Of a stretch of DNA of 64,000 nucleotides, positions 30,822-44,600 are shown piece after piece. Origin of the DNA: Ascaris suum. Its lineage: Eukaryota > Nematoda > Chromadorea > Rhabditida > Ascarididae. Within the stretch, counting starts at the first letter, position 1. Each line of letters opens with the position of its first letter. The translations under genes and the position numbers were made by a program. The stretch spans positions 2,280,501 to 2,344,500 of the forward strand of contig CM024182.1 of assembly GCA_013433145.1 (NCBI GenBank). The letters run 5' to 3'. A model generated the notes under the pieces. The model was not told the DNA's origin. It did not search any database and saw only the letters and a program-made list of their open reading frames with translations.

Positions 30822-31008
30822 ATGATCCTAACTTGCAACGTATTATTCGAAATTCGTAGATGGACTACATCGAAATATAAGTATGCACTGCGCAGAAATT
30901 ATTTTGGACCATTCAAGGATTATCTCTATCTCACCACCTCAGAGCTTGAGAAAAAATTGCAGAACCGGTTGAATCAACCATTCGCAGGAAAAATGCTCTC
31001 ATCTGACG
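30822..31008 (+). CDS. Exon-like frame, divergent from gluconokinase, unidentified
   Basis: A plus-strand frame begins 78 bp upstream of the gluconokinase ATG. It either starts at ATG 30822 or enters through a TAG acceptor near 30860. The translation has ordinary protein composition (YALRRNYFGPFKDYLYL, then a Glu/Lys/Leu helix and NQPFAGKMLSSDG). It would end at GACG|GTAAAA, exactly where the inverted-repeat element starts. No downstream exon was found. It could be a first exon interrupted by the element or a gene fragment. I do not recognise the protein. Confidence 0.35.
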
Positions 31009-31921
31009 GTAAAACCACGGGACCACTACTTCGCACACGTTTTATGTGTCTGTAATATCAATAATTAATGGAAACGGCTGGTTTTTGGAAAAGAATGCGA
31101 AGTTGGATGTGATATCAGCTCCTTTGGCATTCTGCATTTTTTTGAATGTACATGGACGGGACTCCTTTCTCCGTTTACGGTCATTCATTGGAAAACTGGT
31201 TTATGTAAATTCTGGGATACCTATTTATTTGCATATAATTGCTTTTGCACTGATCGCCGTTGGTGCTCAATGAATCGAAGAGACGAGCGTATGGTAGCAA
31301 TGAAACCGGTGTAAAAAAATTGCGAATTTCTGTCATCCTTATATATTTATCAATCTTCTCGAAGCTCATGAATCAATGTTTAGCACAGTATCCGATGCCA
31401 CCCTGTTCTGTTCAGTACACCGGCCAGCATTCCGCAACTGCTGCTTCGGACAGACTCATACACATATGTACACGCAAACGCGTATGCACAGACACACATA
31501 CGCAGACATAAGGAGACATACAAATGCTCGTAGATGTGCACAGAAACACACACACACGCGTACACTCTCGTACATGCGTACATGCCCATGGAGAAAAGTC
31601 GCTATTTGCACCTCTGTAAAATAAATTTTCAACAGCATGCAAAAACTTTGTATTCATGAGTACGGAGGGTGTAGCGAGGAGAAGCGGCTCATTCAGAAGC
31701 AACTTCAGACAGCAACTGCAGTGGCGAGGTGGATTACAAGAAAAGATCATAGACGGAGAAAGGAGTTCCGTGCACGTGCATTTAAACAAGTGCAAAAGAA
31801 TGCCAAATGAGCTGATATGAGACATAACTTTGCATTCTTTTTCAAAGACCAGCCGCTTCCATAAGTTATTGACATTACAGACACATAAAACGTATGCGAA
31901 GTAACAGTCCCGTGGTTTTAC
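31009..31921. mobile_element. Inverted-repeat (foldback/MITE-like) element, about 913 bp
   Basis: Left arm 31009-31182 and right arm 31745-31921 are imperfect reverse complements. Both begin GTAAAACCACGGGAC, share ACGTTTTATGTGTCTGTAAT and end near ACTCCTTTCTCCGT. The arms are about 175 bp long and the interior about 560 bp. The interior has no transposase frame and includes a CA-rich tract (about 31446-31575). I see no target-site duplication. The apparent shared peptide (KTTG.LLR.RFMCL) read outward from both arms is just the repeat translated twice. Confidence 0.85.
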
Positions 31922-33815
31922 TAAGTGAACTCCTCGTACGGACATTCTGCAAAAAACTAATTATTGTGTAACCTCGCCAGGTATAAAAAAGTGTAATGAT
32001 GTTAAATGCACGCAAAATTTCTTCCACATTTAATGTCCACAACTCCTTTCGAAGTTGACGCACGAACGTGAAATGATGACATAGCAGGTTAACCTTAGGG
32101 CATACCACATCTGTCACATGGTATACATCACTCGACATCATCATGATGCGCTATGCATGTTCGCAGGACCACACAAAAATAATCAGACGGAGGTAGATTT
32201 GAGGCATAAATGAAGCGTAAACCATCACTTCAACATCTGTCCTCTTCAGGGTTGGAACATCCCCGAGAAGGATGAAATGGTCGTCTTAGAAGGTCATACG
32301 ACTAGGTCAAGGAAGGTTAGAGGATTTACACCAATGTTAGGTCAGGCTCTGCCTCCAATCAATGAAGGCAAAGCAAAATAACGATTAAAAATTGCCTTAT
32401 TGAAATGAGCTGTTGCAAGTCCGCCTGTCTATTTGCTTACTGAGTTCACGAACTAGTATAGCTAGATCTACTAGATTCCGTGGTCGCTACATTCACTATA
32501 CCAATAACCTCATACCAAATTCACTTTCGACCCATCATGTTCGAAAAAAAGTCACAGAAAATCAAAGGTACTAAAAATAATCGGACTCACTTTATCTTAG
32601 CCGAACATTCATTGTACAACGATTGGGCCCAGAAAAACAAACCTTCCGGAAGACTTTAACGAATGATCGGACTAGCTGGAAAAGAGTTGCATTATTTTGC
32701 ACATTTCGTTTTTTTGGATGATCTGGGAAACCGGTTAGCCGGATGCGGAGTCAAGAGCCGCTCATGAGTACCATCCCTCGTGGCATTCTCCTCCATTTGT
32801 CCTCATTATAACCACAGACCCAACAATATTGTAAAAGAAAGCGGACATTTCAGTTGTGGTTCAATAAGAGCCCAATTAACGTTTTCCTATCGGCTGTATA
32901 ATAAAGCTTAAATCAAAACATATATCATCCCCTGACCGTATAATATTTAGCGCAAAGTACGAAAGGATTCATTAAGCAATAAACCAATATTGCGCCCGCC
33001 AATGGATCGAATATATACCTTCTGAATGTTTCATTATTTATTATTAGTTAATCGACATAAACAAAAAAAAAAGAAGAACAACAACAAAATAAGAACTAAC
33101 TCCAAATTTGGGATCATCTTAGTTTAGTTCCATACATTGCAATAGACAGACTGTACGAAATAATCACTGCAAATGAAATGGCACATTCAAAGGAATTCAA
33201 CTTTTGCATTCTTCTATATCCGGTTAGACGGAAAGATGCCAACATCGATAATTCATAAATGTCCATAAAAGTCAAATGCATTAATGATGTTATTTTATAC
33301 TATTAATAAAATATTTCTTTTATCGTAGGAAAGTGGATTGTTTTTTTTTTTTATTTTGAGAATCTCTCACAATTTCCTATTGACTAAATAAAGCATTCGT
33401 TCATCGATATATTCCTATCGGTGCTCATATAATTAGAATCGATAGGGAAATTACTCAAGTTAATATTACAATTAGAAAACGAACGAATTTCGAAAAAAAC
33501 TCTACATTCGAGAGGGATTAGAGCGCCATTCTGAAATATGATGAAACGAGCGATAAAAAATTTCTCAACAATATCACATTGCTCAAATATACATATACGC
33601 CATAGATGACAATTCGATTAAATTCTCGACAAAATGTTAACGACGCTTATTTCGATTTCACTTTCGAAAACTTCCATCAAAATCAAAACCGTCGCTTTAA
33701 TGTGTGGAATAATTTCGGCAAATCAAGTGAGTAATTATCAAAGTTGTTAGTGAAAACGAAAAAAAAACAATTAATGAAAATTTTGCAGAAATTTCATAAC
33801 AAATCTCTTTATCAG
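31922..33815. other. Intergenic, no supported gene
   Basis: AT-rich sequence between the inverted-repeat element and the DMAC1-like gene. I see no frame with splice support. Confidence 0.45.
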
Positions 33816-33821
33816 TTTATT
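33816..33821 (-). terminator. Poly(A) signal of the DMAC1-like gene
   Basis: AATAAA on the minus strand about 80 bp beyond the stop codon. Confidence 0.55.
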
Positions 33822-33899
33822 GTATATAAATGAAAAAAATCAGAGAAAAAGTGATTTTTACAAAACAAAAAAAAAATCAATAAATCGAGCTAATCAATA

Positions 33900-35413
33900 C
33901 TAGGATTGTCTGTGCCTTTCTTCATGACGACGTGCTGGTGCTAAATGTTTGAATGGCGGTAGATAGATAAATCGAGCTGCTGACATATAATAAGCACCTG
34001 AAAAAGAAATTTGAAGTGCCAAATAATTAGACAGATAAATCAATAACAAACTCCAAAGCCATCATCACATATTTCATGTTTGAATTATGTTTCTTCAAAA
34101 AAAGACCTCATTGATCGACTTCCCATAGCGATTTTCCAAGCGCATAAAAATTCTGGATGACAATAATTCCTCCATTTCCGGCTTAGTGAATTTAAAAAAA
34201 AGCTTTACAGCTAAAAACTATGCTAATATCGAATCCAGACAAGCATATGAGAGTGGTCATCTTCGAAGGTCGCATAACGGACGACATGTAGGTTTACAGA
34301 AAGTTCGTGACGTGCAAATGTGGCAGTGCTGCACAGCTTCCGGTATTTGCTACATATCAACGCTGAATAATTTTGTTGTCAATATCTTCTGATATAACAA
34401 CCGTCATAAATCACCTTCATATTTGTTTTAGCGATTACGATTGTACTCACATCATTTCTAATAGATTCTATAGGTCCACCAGATGTCATCAATCAAAATA
34501 AACCTTCCTTAAAAATAAACTAATTTATTATTTTAATAAAAATTAACATATTTTATCCCATTCTGTTCGCGTAAACCGCTTAATCTACGCTCCTCATCGT
34601 TTTCAATAACAATGATAATATTTTGTGTACCATCTTGCAATTGACGTGCACGTCCAATCTGATACTTCACTGACTCTTTCAATTCATCTCTCTTTCCCCT
34701 TACTCACTTCCACAAAAATCTTCTTAGACTTATATCGTAAGAAGAAGCCAGCATATACGATACGGCACAGGTACAGCTGGCAATAAACTAAATATGCAGT
34801 ATATATGCTCGAGATTTCGATGGAAGGAGCAATACAATGAACTCGCATCTTCCATCCAAATGAAGTTGTCTATTCTATCAATTTTCTGCAGAAAGACGCT
34901 TCATTTAAGCAGGTCTTTATCAGTCAGTTCGAGAACGTCATTTCGCTGATGTAGATATCAAATATTGAAGCAACATATGACGTGCAATAAGGAATCAGAA
35001 GCGATGATGAAACATCCGATCATCAACTGATTTAGTAACTGAATTGAAAGGATATCAGATCTTATTCAGCGACGAAAATAAATCGACGATGAGGACGGAT
35101 TGCGGCGATAAACTACAGCAACAAGCGAAATAAGTATCTGATACCATTCGCTTGAGCTATTAAAAATCGCATCGACTCTCTTCTAGTTTGTATTTCTGCG
35201 ATTTGACAAGAAACTCTGCAAACATTTACCTGCGGCAATAACGCGCATACAAAGTTTTTGAATAGGTTGATTTGCATAAAAACCACCACGAGTATGATAG
35301 AGAATATAAGTACCAATTGCAAATGCAGCTGTTGTACCGGTAAAACGGCACGGTTGACAATCGGGGTTACTCGTTAGTCTTTGTGCTATGTCCTCTTCGT
35401 TCTCCGATGACAT
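33900..35413 (-). CDS. Small two-exon membrane protein, DMAC1/TMEM261 (DUF4536)-like
   Basis: Exon 1 (35230-35413) and exon 2 (33900-33997) join in phase 1 to 93 residues. After an acidic N-terminus comes a CxxCR motif (residues 19-23, DCQPCRFTG), an uncharged helix (TAAFAIGTYILY), a short loop, then a second moderately hydrophobic segment (MRVIAAGAYYMSAARFIYL) and a basic His/Arg-rich tail. Cys-x-x-Cys followed by two helices is the layout of DMAC1, an inner-mitochondrial-membrane factor for assembly of the complex I distal arm. The similarity is short, so function is inferred with moderate confidence. The intron carries other coding-like pieces (34107-34181, 34533-34688). Confidence 0.65.
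34107..34688 (-). other. Coding-like pieces inside the DMAC1-like intron
   Basis: Two minus-strand stretches read like protein. One, 34533-34688, gives GRARQLQDGTQNIIIVIEN and a charged tail ending in a stop. The other, 34107-34181, is 25 codons (EELLSSRIFMRLENRYG) ending at GAG|GTCTTT. If the first used the donor before GTTAAT, both would be phase 0 and could join. Acceptors are weak. They may be exons of a nested gene or alternative ends of the DMAC1-like gene; I cannot choose. Confidence 0.3.
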
Positions 35414-35559
35414 TCTCTGAAATATTAGTAAAACGTTTAATGCTCAAAATTTTTGACAATTCATTTCGAATGAACAGTTTTATAGATAAGCTATTATCAT
35501 GGTCACGTGAAAACTTAGTTCGAAATAAAAACAGCTAGAGATTCTACTTTCATGAGCGA

Positions 35560-35655
35560 TTTCAAGAGTAGTACCTTAAGAGCAGTAAATAAAAAGATTC
35601 AAGAGTAGTAAATAAAAAGATCCTTAAGAGTAGTGCAAGAGTAGTAACTTAAGTT
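35560..35655. repeat. Short degenerate tandem repeats
   Basis: Repeated CAAGAGTAGTA / TTAAGAGTAGT and AGTAAATAAAAAGAT units, three to four imperfect copies. Confidence 0.7.
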
Positions 35656-37033
35656 GCTGCTTCGTCGTTAAATAAAATCATCCAATAAATTGCCTCAACA
35701 ACTATAAAAAGAGAGCTATTCATCACTAAAAATTATTAAAGGGAAGTTGAATAAATATAAAATACGATGGGACAAACCGGAAAAAAAGAGCAATGCCATC
35801 CCCTTTGATTAGGAGATGAACGCTTAAGTAGTAATTAACGCAGGAACATTATAAAGTCTATAAAAGTAAACAATAACTTTATTGGCAATTATTCTCTCCT
35901 TTTTTTTCTTTAAAGAAAAAACGACCATCTGAAGTTAAATTATATGGAGAAATGTAACCGCTAAATTCATGAGAGAATATTCCACTCGACGAGGATAAAT
36001 GTGAAAGTCTTGTTTGAAAAAATTTCACGCTGTATTGTTTAATTGACGCCGAAAGACGACAACCAAAATTCATTAAGTACAGTTTACATGCCTTTGCTTA
36101 CATGCAATGGTGTCCATATACAATGCTGTCCATATAATGTAAATTTTCTGAATTGAATTGAATTTTGTCGTGAATTAAAATGATCGGAATTGAATTGAAT
36201 CATCTTCTGCTATTCTTCATTTCGTCATTCTACCGGATCTATGTCTTCTGTAAGTGTAATTTCTGAGAGGCTGAATATAAATGCTCTTATGAAATTTTTC
36301 TATTATCGAAAATAATGCATAAAGAGACGTTCTAAACAATCGATAAAAAGCAATTACCTATATATAAACGGAAATACCTATCTTTTCCACTCAAAACAGA
36401 AACTATGAGGATTGTATATTTCGTAAGGGCTTTAGAGCATGGCTCCTTGTTTGAAGGCGTTAGAAAATGATAAATCGATCAAGCGTTAAAGTCTATGAAA
36501 GAAAATAAATTTGTGCACGCAAGAACCAACCTAATAGATTAGAACGAAACAATGATGGCGCGATTTATTGACAGCCGCAAATCGGCACTTTTCCCGACAA
36601 AAAATAGCCAATCTCTTGCTCGAAGCAATACGCCAAGAGAGCGAATCGTTGCAGAATGAATGCAAAAATTTCTAGAATTGAAACAAAACAACATCAAATA
36701 TTGAATTAAACGAGTAAAATATTCGTTTTACGATAAATATTGGATATATTCGCTAAAAATAAGAAAACGGTAAACATGAATATCAATGATGAAACAAAAA
36801 GTTTTTCACCTCAGAAATGGAAAATAATATCTTTTTTTTTCTTGAAAGTAAAGGAAGAAATAACGTATTTTTTGCAAAAAAATGCAACGTGGAATGTTTG
36901 TGAAATGGTCATAAACCTCGGGATGCCCACTTTTACCATGACATTACAAAACATTTTTGAATTAACGTCGTTATAGACAGCCACTAAAATTTACTAATGG
37001 CAAAAATTCCACGATCAATTGGCATTTATCGCA
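35656..37033. other. Intergenic, no supported gene
   Basis: AT-rich; contains a GAATTGAATTGAAT microrepeat near 36150-36200. Frames here are short and lack splice context. Confidence 0.45.
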
Positions 37034-37105
37034 GGGGATATAGCTCAGCGGTAGAGCGCTCCCTTAGCATGGGAGAGGTCTGGGGTTCGATTCCCCATAT
37101 CTCCA
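37034..37105 (+). tRNA. tRNA-Ala (AGC)
   Basis: The 72-nt cloverleaf is complete. Acceptor stem GGGGATA pairs with TATCTCC (one G-T). The D arm is GCTCAGCGGTAGAGC. The anticodon arm CTCCC-TTAGCAT-GGGAG has AGC at 37066-37068. The T arm is TGGGG-TTCGATT-CCCCA, and the discriminator is A. The internal A and B boxes are intact. TTTT at about 37111 is a Pol III terminator. There is no intron and CCA is not encoded, as expected in eukaryotes. Confidence 0.98.
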
Positions 37106-37473
37106 CCCCCACTTTTCGTGTCAACACTCTGCTCTCTTTGTGCTTCTCAAAGCGCAACAACCTGTACTCGCGAGTGAATCCTGTACTGTGCTAAGCCAAA
37201 AGACATTTGCGCTAATAAAAGTGATGGATCACGAGTTGAATAGTTGCAACTTCTTCACCAATGTTTTAGAAGTCTAGAGATGCGAAGATTGATGTGGTAG
37301 AGGAATCTCTGTGGGGACATATAAATATAACAGTGATGTGCAACACGACGAAAAACGGCCGAAAAAATAATAATCGTTTTATTAGCATTAAAAAAACACA
37401 AAAATGAATTGGAGAATTACAAAATTGATAAACAATCAAAAGATGAATGAAAATACAGCTTAAAGCATAATTT

Positions 37474-38990
<1,517 letters not shown>

Positions 38991-39054
38991 ATGATTAAAG
39001 GCTGTCATGAATGATTAAAGGACCTCATAAATGATTAAAGGCTGTCATAAAAAG
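38991..39054. repeat. Three-copy imperfect tandem repeat, about 22 bp unit
   Basis: Unit ATGATTAAAGG(C/A)(T/C)(G/C)TCAT(A/G)A is repeated three times. Confidence 0.8.
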
Positions 39055-39725
39055 CGAAAGACCAGACTAAATCGAACTGTTTCTCGAGCTTTCTTATTTC
39101 TATTTTTCTCTTAACGACAAGACTCGAAAGGTATACTTAGAGGTCTAAACTGATCGCAAAGATCAACTGCTTTCTGGCACAGCAGAAACCGATGACCGTA
39201 AGATCAAGCAAATTCTCTACAAATGCCGTAAGACAAGGGTCGGTGCGTATAAAAGGAAAGCGTAATTGCTCACAAGAATCAATGTGGTTCTAGCTACCTA
39301 CTACTACGTGAGATATTGTCTCAGCCAATGTCGGTTCGCACTCGAACTGCAAACTGCCTCAGGTGTGGGGAGTGACCGGTGCTCGTTGGCGTGGATGTGG
39401 CACTATTCGTGACGAGGTTCTATCCGAATGACGTCCCGCCTGCCTCCTGTTACCCCCTGTCTTATTGTTGTTGATTTTTTTAAAGCTTAATACGAAGCTC
39501 AACCTTTGTCTTGTTGCCAGATTGCAGAGCATGTGATCGGGCGTCGAAAGAGGTGAAATTTGCGAATCTTTCAGGGACAATCAGTGGTAGAGGGCCAAAA
39601 CGGGGCTCGACACCTTTACGTCTATGATAAACTATATCGAAAAGCTCTCCAAAATGCTAAACGATATCAAATACTAGATTCCACATTGCAAATTTGGCAA
39701 TGAAGGGAGGAAGAAAAGCACCAAC

Positions 39726-39888
39726 CTGCACATGCAACGATAGCCCGACCACGTTGAGCATGGGTAATATAACGATTACAAGATCGCAGAAATAATAAAG
39801 TGGCACTAACAGTTGTTGCGACTTGAACACCGTCAAAGACAGAATATTTTCTTGGCTTCGATGAAGGTGATTGCGGTGGTACACTCAT
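39726..39888 (-). CDS. First exon of a small membrane protein, possible relative of the DMAC1-like gene
   Basis: The exon runs from ATG at 39888 to a donor after GCATGTGCAG (GTTGGTG, phase 1) and encodes 54 residues: a polar N-terminus (SVPPQSPSSKPRKYS), then a helix (VQVATTVSATLLFL) and a basic segment (THAQRGRAIVACA). Exon length, helix position and the phase-1 intron after an Ala-rich end mirror the DMAC1-like exon 1 at 35230-35413, but CxxC is absent. The terminal exon is not identified; a TTTTTCAG acceptor near 38919 would add only 17 residues and a stop. Confidence 0.5.
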
Positions 39889-41672
39889 GTTGAAAAAATG
39901 GGCCTAACCAAGCATTGTATAAGTAAATAAATACATCTAAAGGTACGTATATATGGCAAAAAGAATGAAAATCATGCTTATGAGTAGCAATTTGCAAACG
40001 GAGTGGCAATCCACCTTCGCCTTCTTAATCAACATCACCGAGAATAATCCTCAAATCCAGTGGCAAAATAACCGACCAATCGGTGCACTGCATCCAGTGT
40101 TCGGCAAAATGATAAATTCCGATGACATTAAATAATATTAACTAAAGTGCAAGTGATCATGGCTCTGTTCGTAGAGAATTCAAATGAGTTTTTCTCCTCC
40201 TCCTCATCCTCTCTATCAAAATTAAATAAAAACCGAATGCCTTACAATATCATAACTAAAACTTTCGATTAGGAAAAATAATTAAATAAACAATAACCTA
40301 ATTGCAAAAAGTTTTTCAAAAAAATAACTATTTTCCTTTATAGAAGCGAAAGCAATTCTATTTTAAAACGATTCAAAAATTCACATAATGAAATAATATT
40401 CCACAATCGTTTCCTCCCCTATCTGTAACACAAAACTTCCTATCATTACTCAACTAACCACCTCGCATAGTCCCCTCTTGAAGTGTGACTTCCCCTTAAC
40501 TGGTAACGTCTCACAAATAACTTCTTAACTAAACATATGTCGCAGAAATTGTATGTAAATTAAGTAAACTTGCCACAGAAATACAATAATATTCATTATG
40601 CAGGAAGTTTCCATTTGGAAAGTGCGTATGTATGCAATGAAGAGTTGACTCCGGAAAAAAACATCGGTAAAGAGTTTATTAGTAAACTGCAAGAAAAGAT
40701 TTTCAAATAGTTCACACCGATCAAGAAAAAGAAACAGTTTATACTAAACAAGATAAACACACAAAACTATGAGAGCGTTGTGAAAATAAAGAGAAAATTA
40801 TTCTATATTTTAAAAAAAATTTCTTATGACGTCTTATGACGTTCCCCCGTGAATATTTTCAAGGTAATTTCCGAAATTCATCATCGTGAACGGAACAAAA
40901 AAAAAATTCAACGCTCCTTTATTTGAAATTTGGCGCCACTCCAATTCTATGAATTCAATTCCAACGGATTTTTTAATAATTGTCCCTTAAAGTCTTAAAA
41001 AGCCGACACAACCATTCTGGCTTGCAAAAAAGTTTTTAATAAATCATTTGGACGTCAAAGGTGCACAACATTTACCTAAAAGTAATTAGCCCTTGCTAAT
41101 TTTCTTTCATTCCCAAGATAATATTAACATAGGCTAGCAGTCGCAAATGATGCTAATGGGTAAACCCTCGGGTATGGGAACAGATTTCCCAGCAAGATTC
41201 AAAACGTCAATTCCCCAGAACCAACCGACTATAAATGTCCCATAAACAGTTCATTATCATCAACAACTTATCAGAATTAATCAACAAAACATCGGATGAC
41301 CACACCGCTAACAAAGTAACGAAAACGAGGAGAGTGCGATATTTGAGGCAAGCGGGGAACGGGAGATGGGAGGGGGGAAGTTCGAATAAGCAACACCACA
41401 CATTTTGCACAAATATCTGCTTAAAAATTCAGCTTTCTTGTCGAAATTTTTCGATGAAATTCTCTCTTTGCGATACCCACAATGTCTATTCTTTTCTTCT
41501 TCTGGATATAAGGAATAAAAATTCAACCAATCCATTAAATTAGAATAAATCCCTCCAATTGCTTTAAATTTCTATAGTGTCTTTGAATCTATCCACAATT
41601 TCAAAACGACAATACAAGTGTATACACACATGGTGACGATGGGATGAGTGAATATGCCACCTATGAAATGAC
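39889..41672. other. Intergenic, no supported gene
   Basis: AT-rich. Frames near 39953 and 41235 are short, without splice context or recognised similarity. Confidence 0.45.
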
Positions 41673-44600
41673 TTAGTCCCTCAAATCGATCTCATCGCAT
41701 GTGACAGGCTGTTTGATCGGAATCATCGATTTCTTCTCAACGTCTCTTGAAAGTGCTTTTCGCATATCTGAATTATTTATTGCATCCGTTTATGCAATGA
41801 AATGGGATCAAAAGCTTCCGGAAAAGCTAAAAATCGGCAAAAAAAAACAACAAATTCCACCAACCTTTCAAATCTCTCTAAACTTCAAGCTCAAATTATC
41901 AACTCTAATTTATAAACTTCAAGTGAGATGCCGCCACAAAAGATAAAATTCCGAACTCTCAGCAGGAAGTCTCCTGCAATGCATGAAGAGGGGGTCACTT
42001 AAATATTGCATTCAGCAAGAATAATTTGAGTAAAAAGGAAAACTTAACCGATAGAGGATAGGACAAAAAGTGCTATATTACAAGAGATATAAAGTGAAAA
42101 AGCGTGGCAGTAAAGATTATGACACGACTATAAATTGCTTAGGAGGAACGCTGAATTCACTAAAGCGAAACGGCCGATTGATGGGTGAGGGGAGAATTTT
42201 AAGCGCTCATTGCATTAGAGCGAGTGAATTTATCCCTGAGCATTTGTAAGTAACATCAAGCGAAGTAAGCGCATACATTTTTGATCATTTCGGTGGAAAT
42301 AGGAGCCTTCTTCCTCATATTACCATATGCCGATTTTACTTCTGAGATGCTAAAGATTCAAAAAAAAAAATCTAGAGAGAGCTAAAAAATAATAAAAGCA
42401 AAATGAAGAAGGAGAAGCAATAAATATGCCCACCAAAAGCATCCTCTTCATTCTCGCCTGAGTAGTAATCGATAATTCGTCGATAAACGACATATCCAAG
42501 AGCCGTATACATACTGATTGCCACCGCATTACTCACCCGTACGAACAAATCCACAAAGTAACATTTCTTCCTGAATATGCGGCAATAGTTATAAAAAATT
42601 GTTGTGAATAGCATAGAATTACCGCACACAGATAAGATGTGAAGTTGGCAAGGACAGGCAAACTTGACCAACATTACTACCGTCGCGTGTTTGAAGTGTG
42701 GGTAGGACATGAGGTATCCGTGCGACAACAACTGCTTCCGTGGAGTTTCTATCGTAGAATCAGTTGGACAACATGCGCGGGGGCTGGGGGATAAGAGGGA
42801 GAGAGGGGGAGAAAGAGGAAGAAATAGAAAGGCCGTATAACGTTTAACTGGACACCCGTGAAATCCCATAGCTTCACTCTGTCCAAATGAGTTTGCCTAT
42901 TTCCAATAAAATTGGAATATTAAAGGACTGAACTGCGTCGCATCCTTATATGCCAACTAAACATCGATCACAATCGCTCTGATCATATTTAGCCTTAAGC
43001 CTTTCATCAGAAATGAAATTTTGCTAAGAGACACCATGAAATTCTAATGACAAGAAAATCAGTTATGAAGTTTCCATCCTACAATTTGCTCTCAAGTATA
43101 TAAAAAAATTTGTCGTATACAGCATCCTTCCTGTAGGAAAGGTGTTGTGGATCTACTAATGGCAAAAAGTGCAATAAGAATACCTCTCTCACCCTTGACG
43201 TACTGTTCACATTGTTCGATCAACCAAACTTTACAAAATGTCATGCTATTTAAGCAGAAAAATAAAATGAAGGGAAACTAGATCTACAATGAAACTAAAT
43301 AAGGTCAAATAATGTAACTACAAATTATCTATCCAGATCATTTATTTCATATACTAATTTAACATAACGTTTGAGCTTATAATACAGCCCTGAGGCCTAA
43401 TTATGAAACAAATAACCGATCAAGGATGCATTCATTTAGTTCTTATTCGAAAATATATAATAGCATAAATATCACCCTCCATAACTACCATATTGGCTGG
43501 CTCAAATCGAAATGTTTCAGTCGATGCTTCAGCTACAGCGTTTCGCAAACTGATTCAAACATAGTCAAATCTATAGCATTAAGCCTAATACCTAAATTCC
43601 ACATCTCCCCCTCCGCCTCCCTCCACCAAAAAAAACTTTAAATCCGAACTGATGGAGAAACTTACATTTCAGATATATGTTCGAGTGTTTGCATCATACG
43701 TGCGGCCAATCGTAAACGACGATATGTTGGTGCAACCGTCACTGCCGTCACATGACCATGCCAATTTTCACGCTCTCCTTCCGCTTTTCCCATCACTTAA
43801 TGCAGAAACTTCATTAAATCTTTAAAAGTCCGCATACGTAAAAACTAAAATCCAAATTCTAACAGTAACCTCGGGAACCTAATGTTCCAACTTTAACGCA
43901 AAAATGAGCTAAGAGAAATAACATACAACAATGGAACATTCAATTCTTTATTTAAAAATAGCCACATCTTTTTCCTTGCCTCATTTTTATAATAATATAG
44001 GCTGGGCTAACAGACTGTAAAGAGAGGAGGAAAAGAGGGGACGGGGATGCAAGAAGTGGAAGAAAGGTCACTTTTCAATGCTTCCTGGTAGACGAATTTC
44101 GAACCATTCTGAGAAACTCCCCAAAATACTTTGATTTGCGTTGAGTACAAGTTTCATCGGATACACCAGGATCTTCGCCTATTTCTATGCTGCTTAGTGA
44201 AGGGCGCTCGGCTGACTGCGGCAGATAAATTATAATATGAGGGAAGGAGGAAGAAGGAAGGAAGAAATATTTGAATGAGCAGCCGTGCAAAGGGACACAA
44301 TTTTTCCAATCCAATACGGGCCTATGCAATATAAGATGATAAAATAATCACCGTTTGGCTATTAGATTAACGCGTTTAATTTTCAAATCAGTAACATAAT
44401 AGCGCTTTCGAAGAGTCATCTAAGTAATATCAACTGTTTTTTTCCAATCTTTGCCGTTGCAGTTTTTATATTTTATAAAAGATTTGAACAGAATTCGAAA
44501 AGACTTCTTTGAAAAAAAAAAACTGACCTCATTTCGCTCATTTGCCCTATAAAATTCTCAAACGTTCCTCCATGCGCGCAAAAATGGGACAATATCTAAG

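Noticed and set aside
36997..37194. 65-codon frame across the tRNA
   Set aside because: It is a reading of the tRNA-Ala gene itself.
42372..42869. 165-codon minus-strand frame as one long exon
   Set aside because: Only 42434-42570 matches NAA20; the remainder is intron read through on both sides.
44075..44329. 84-codon minus-strand frame
   Set aside because: It lies wholly in an NAA20 intron and matches nothing I recognise.
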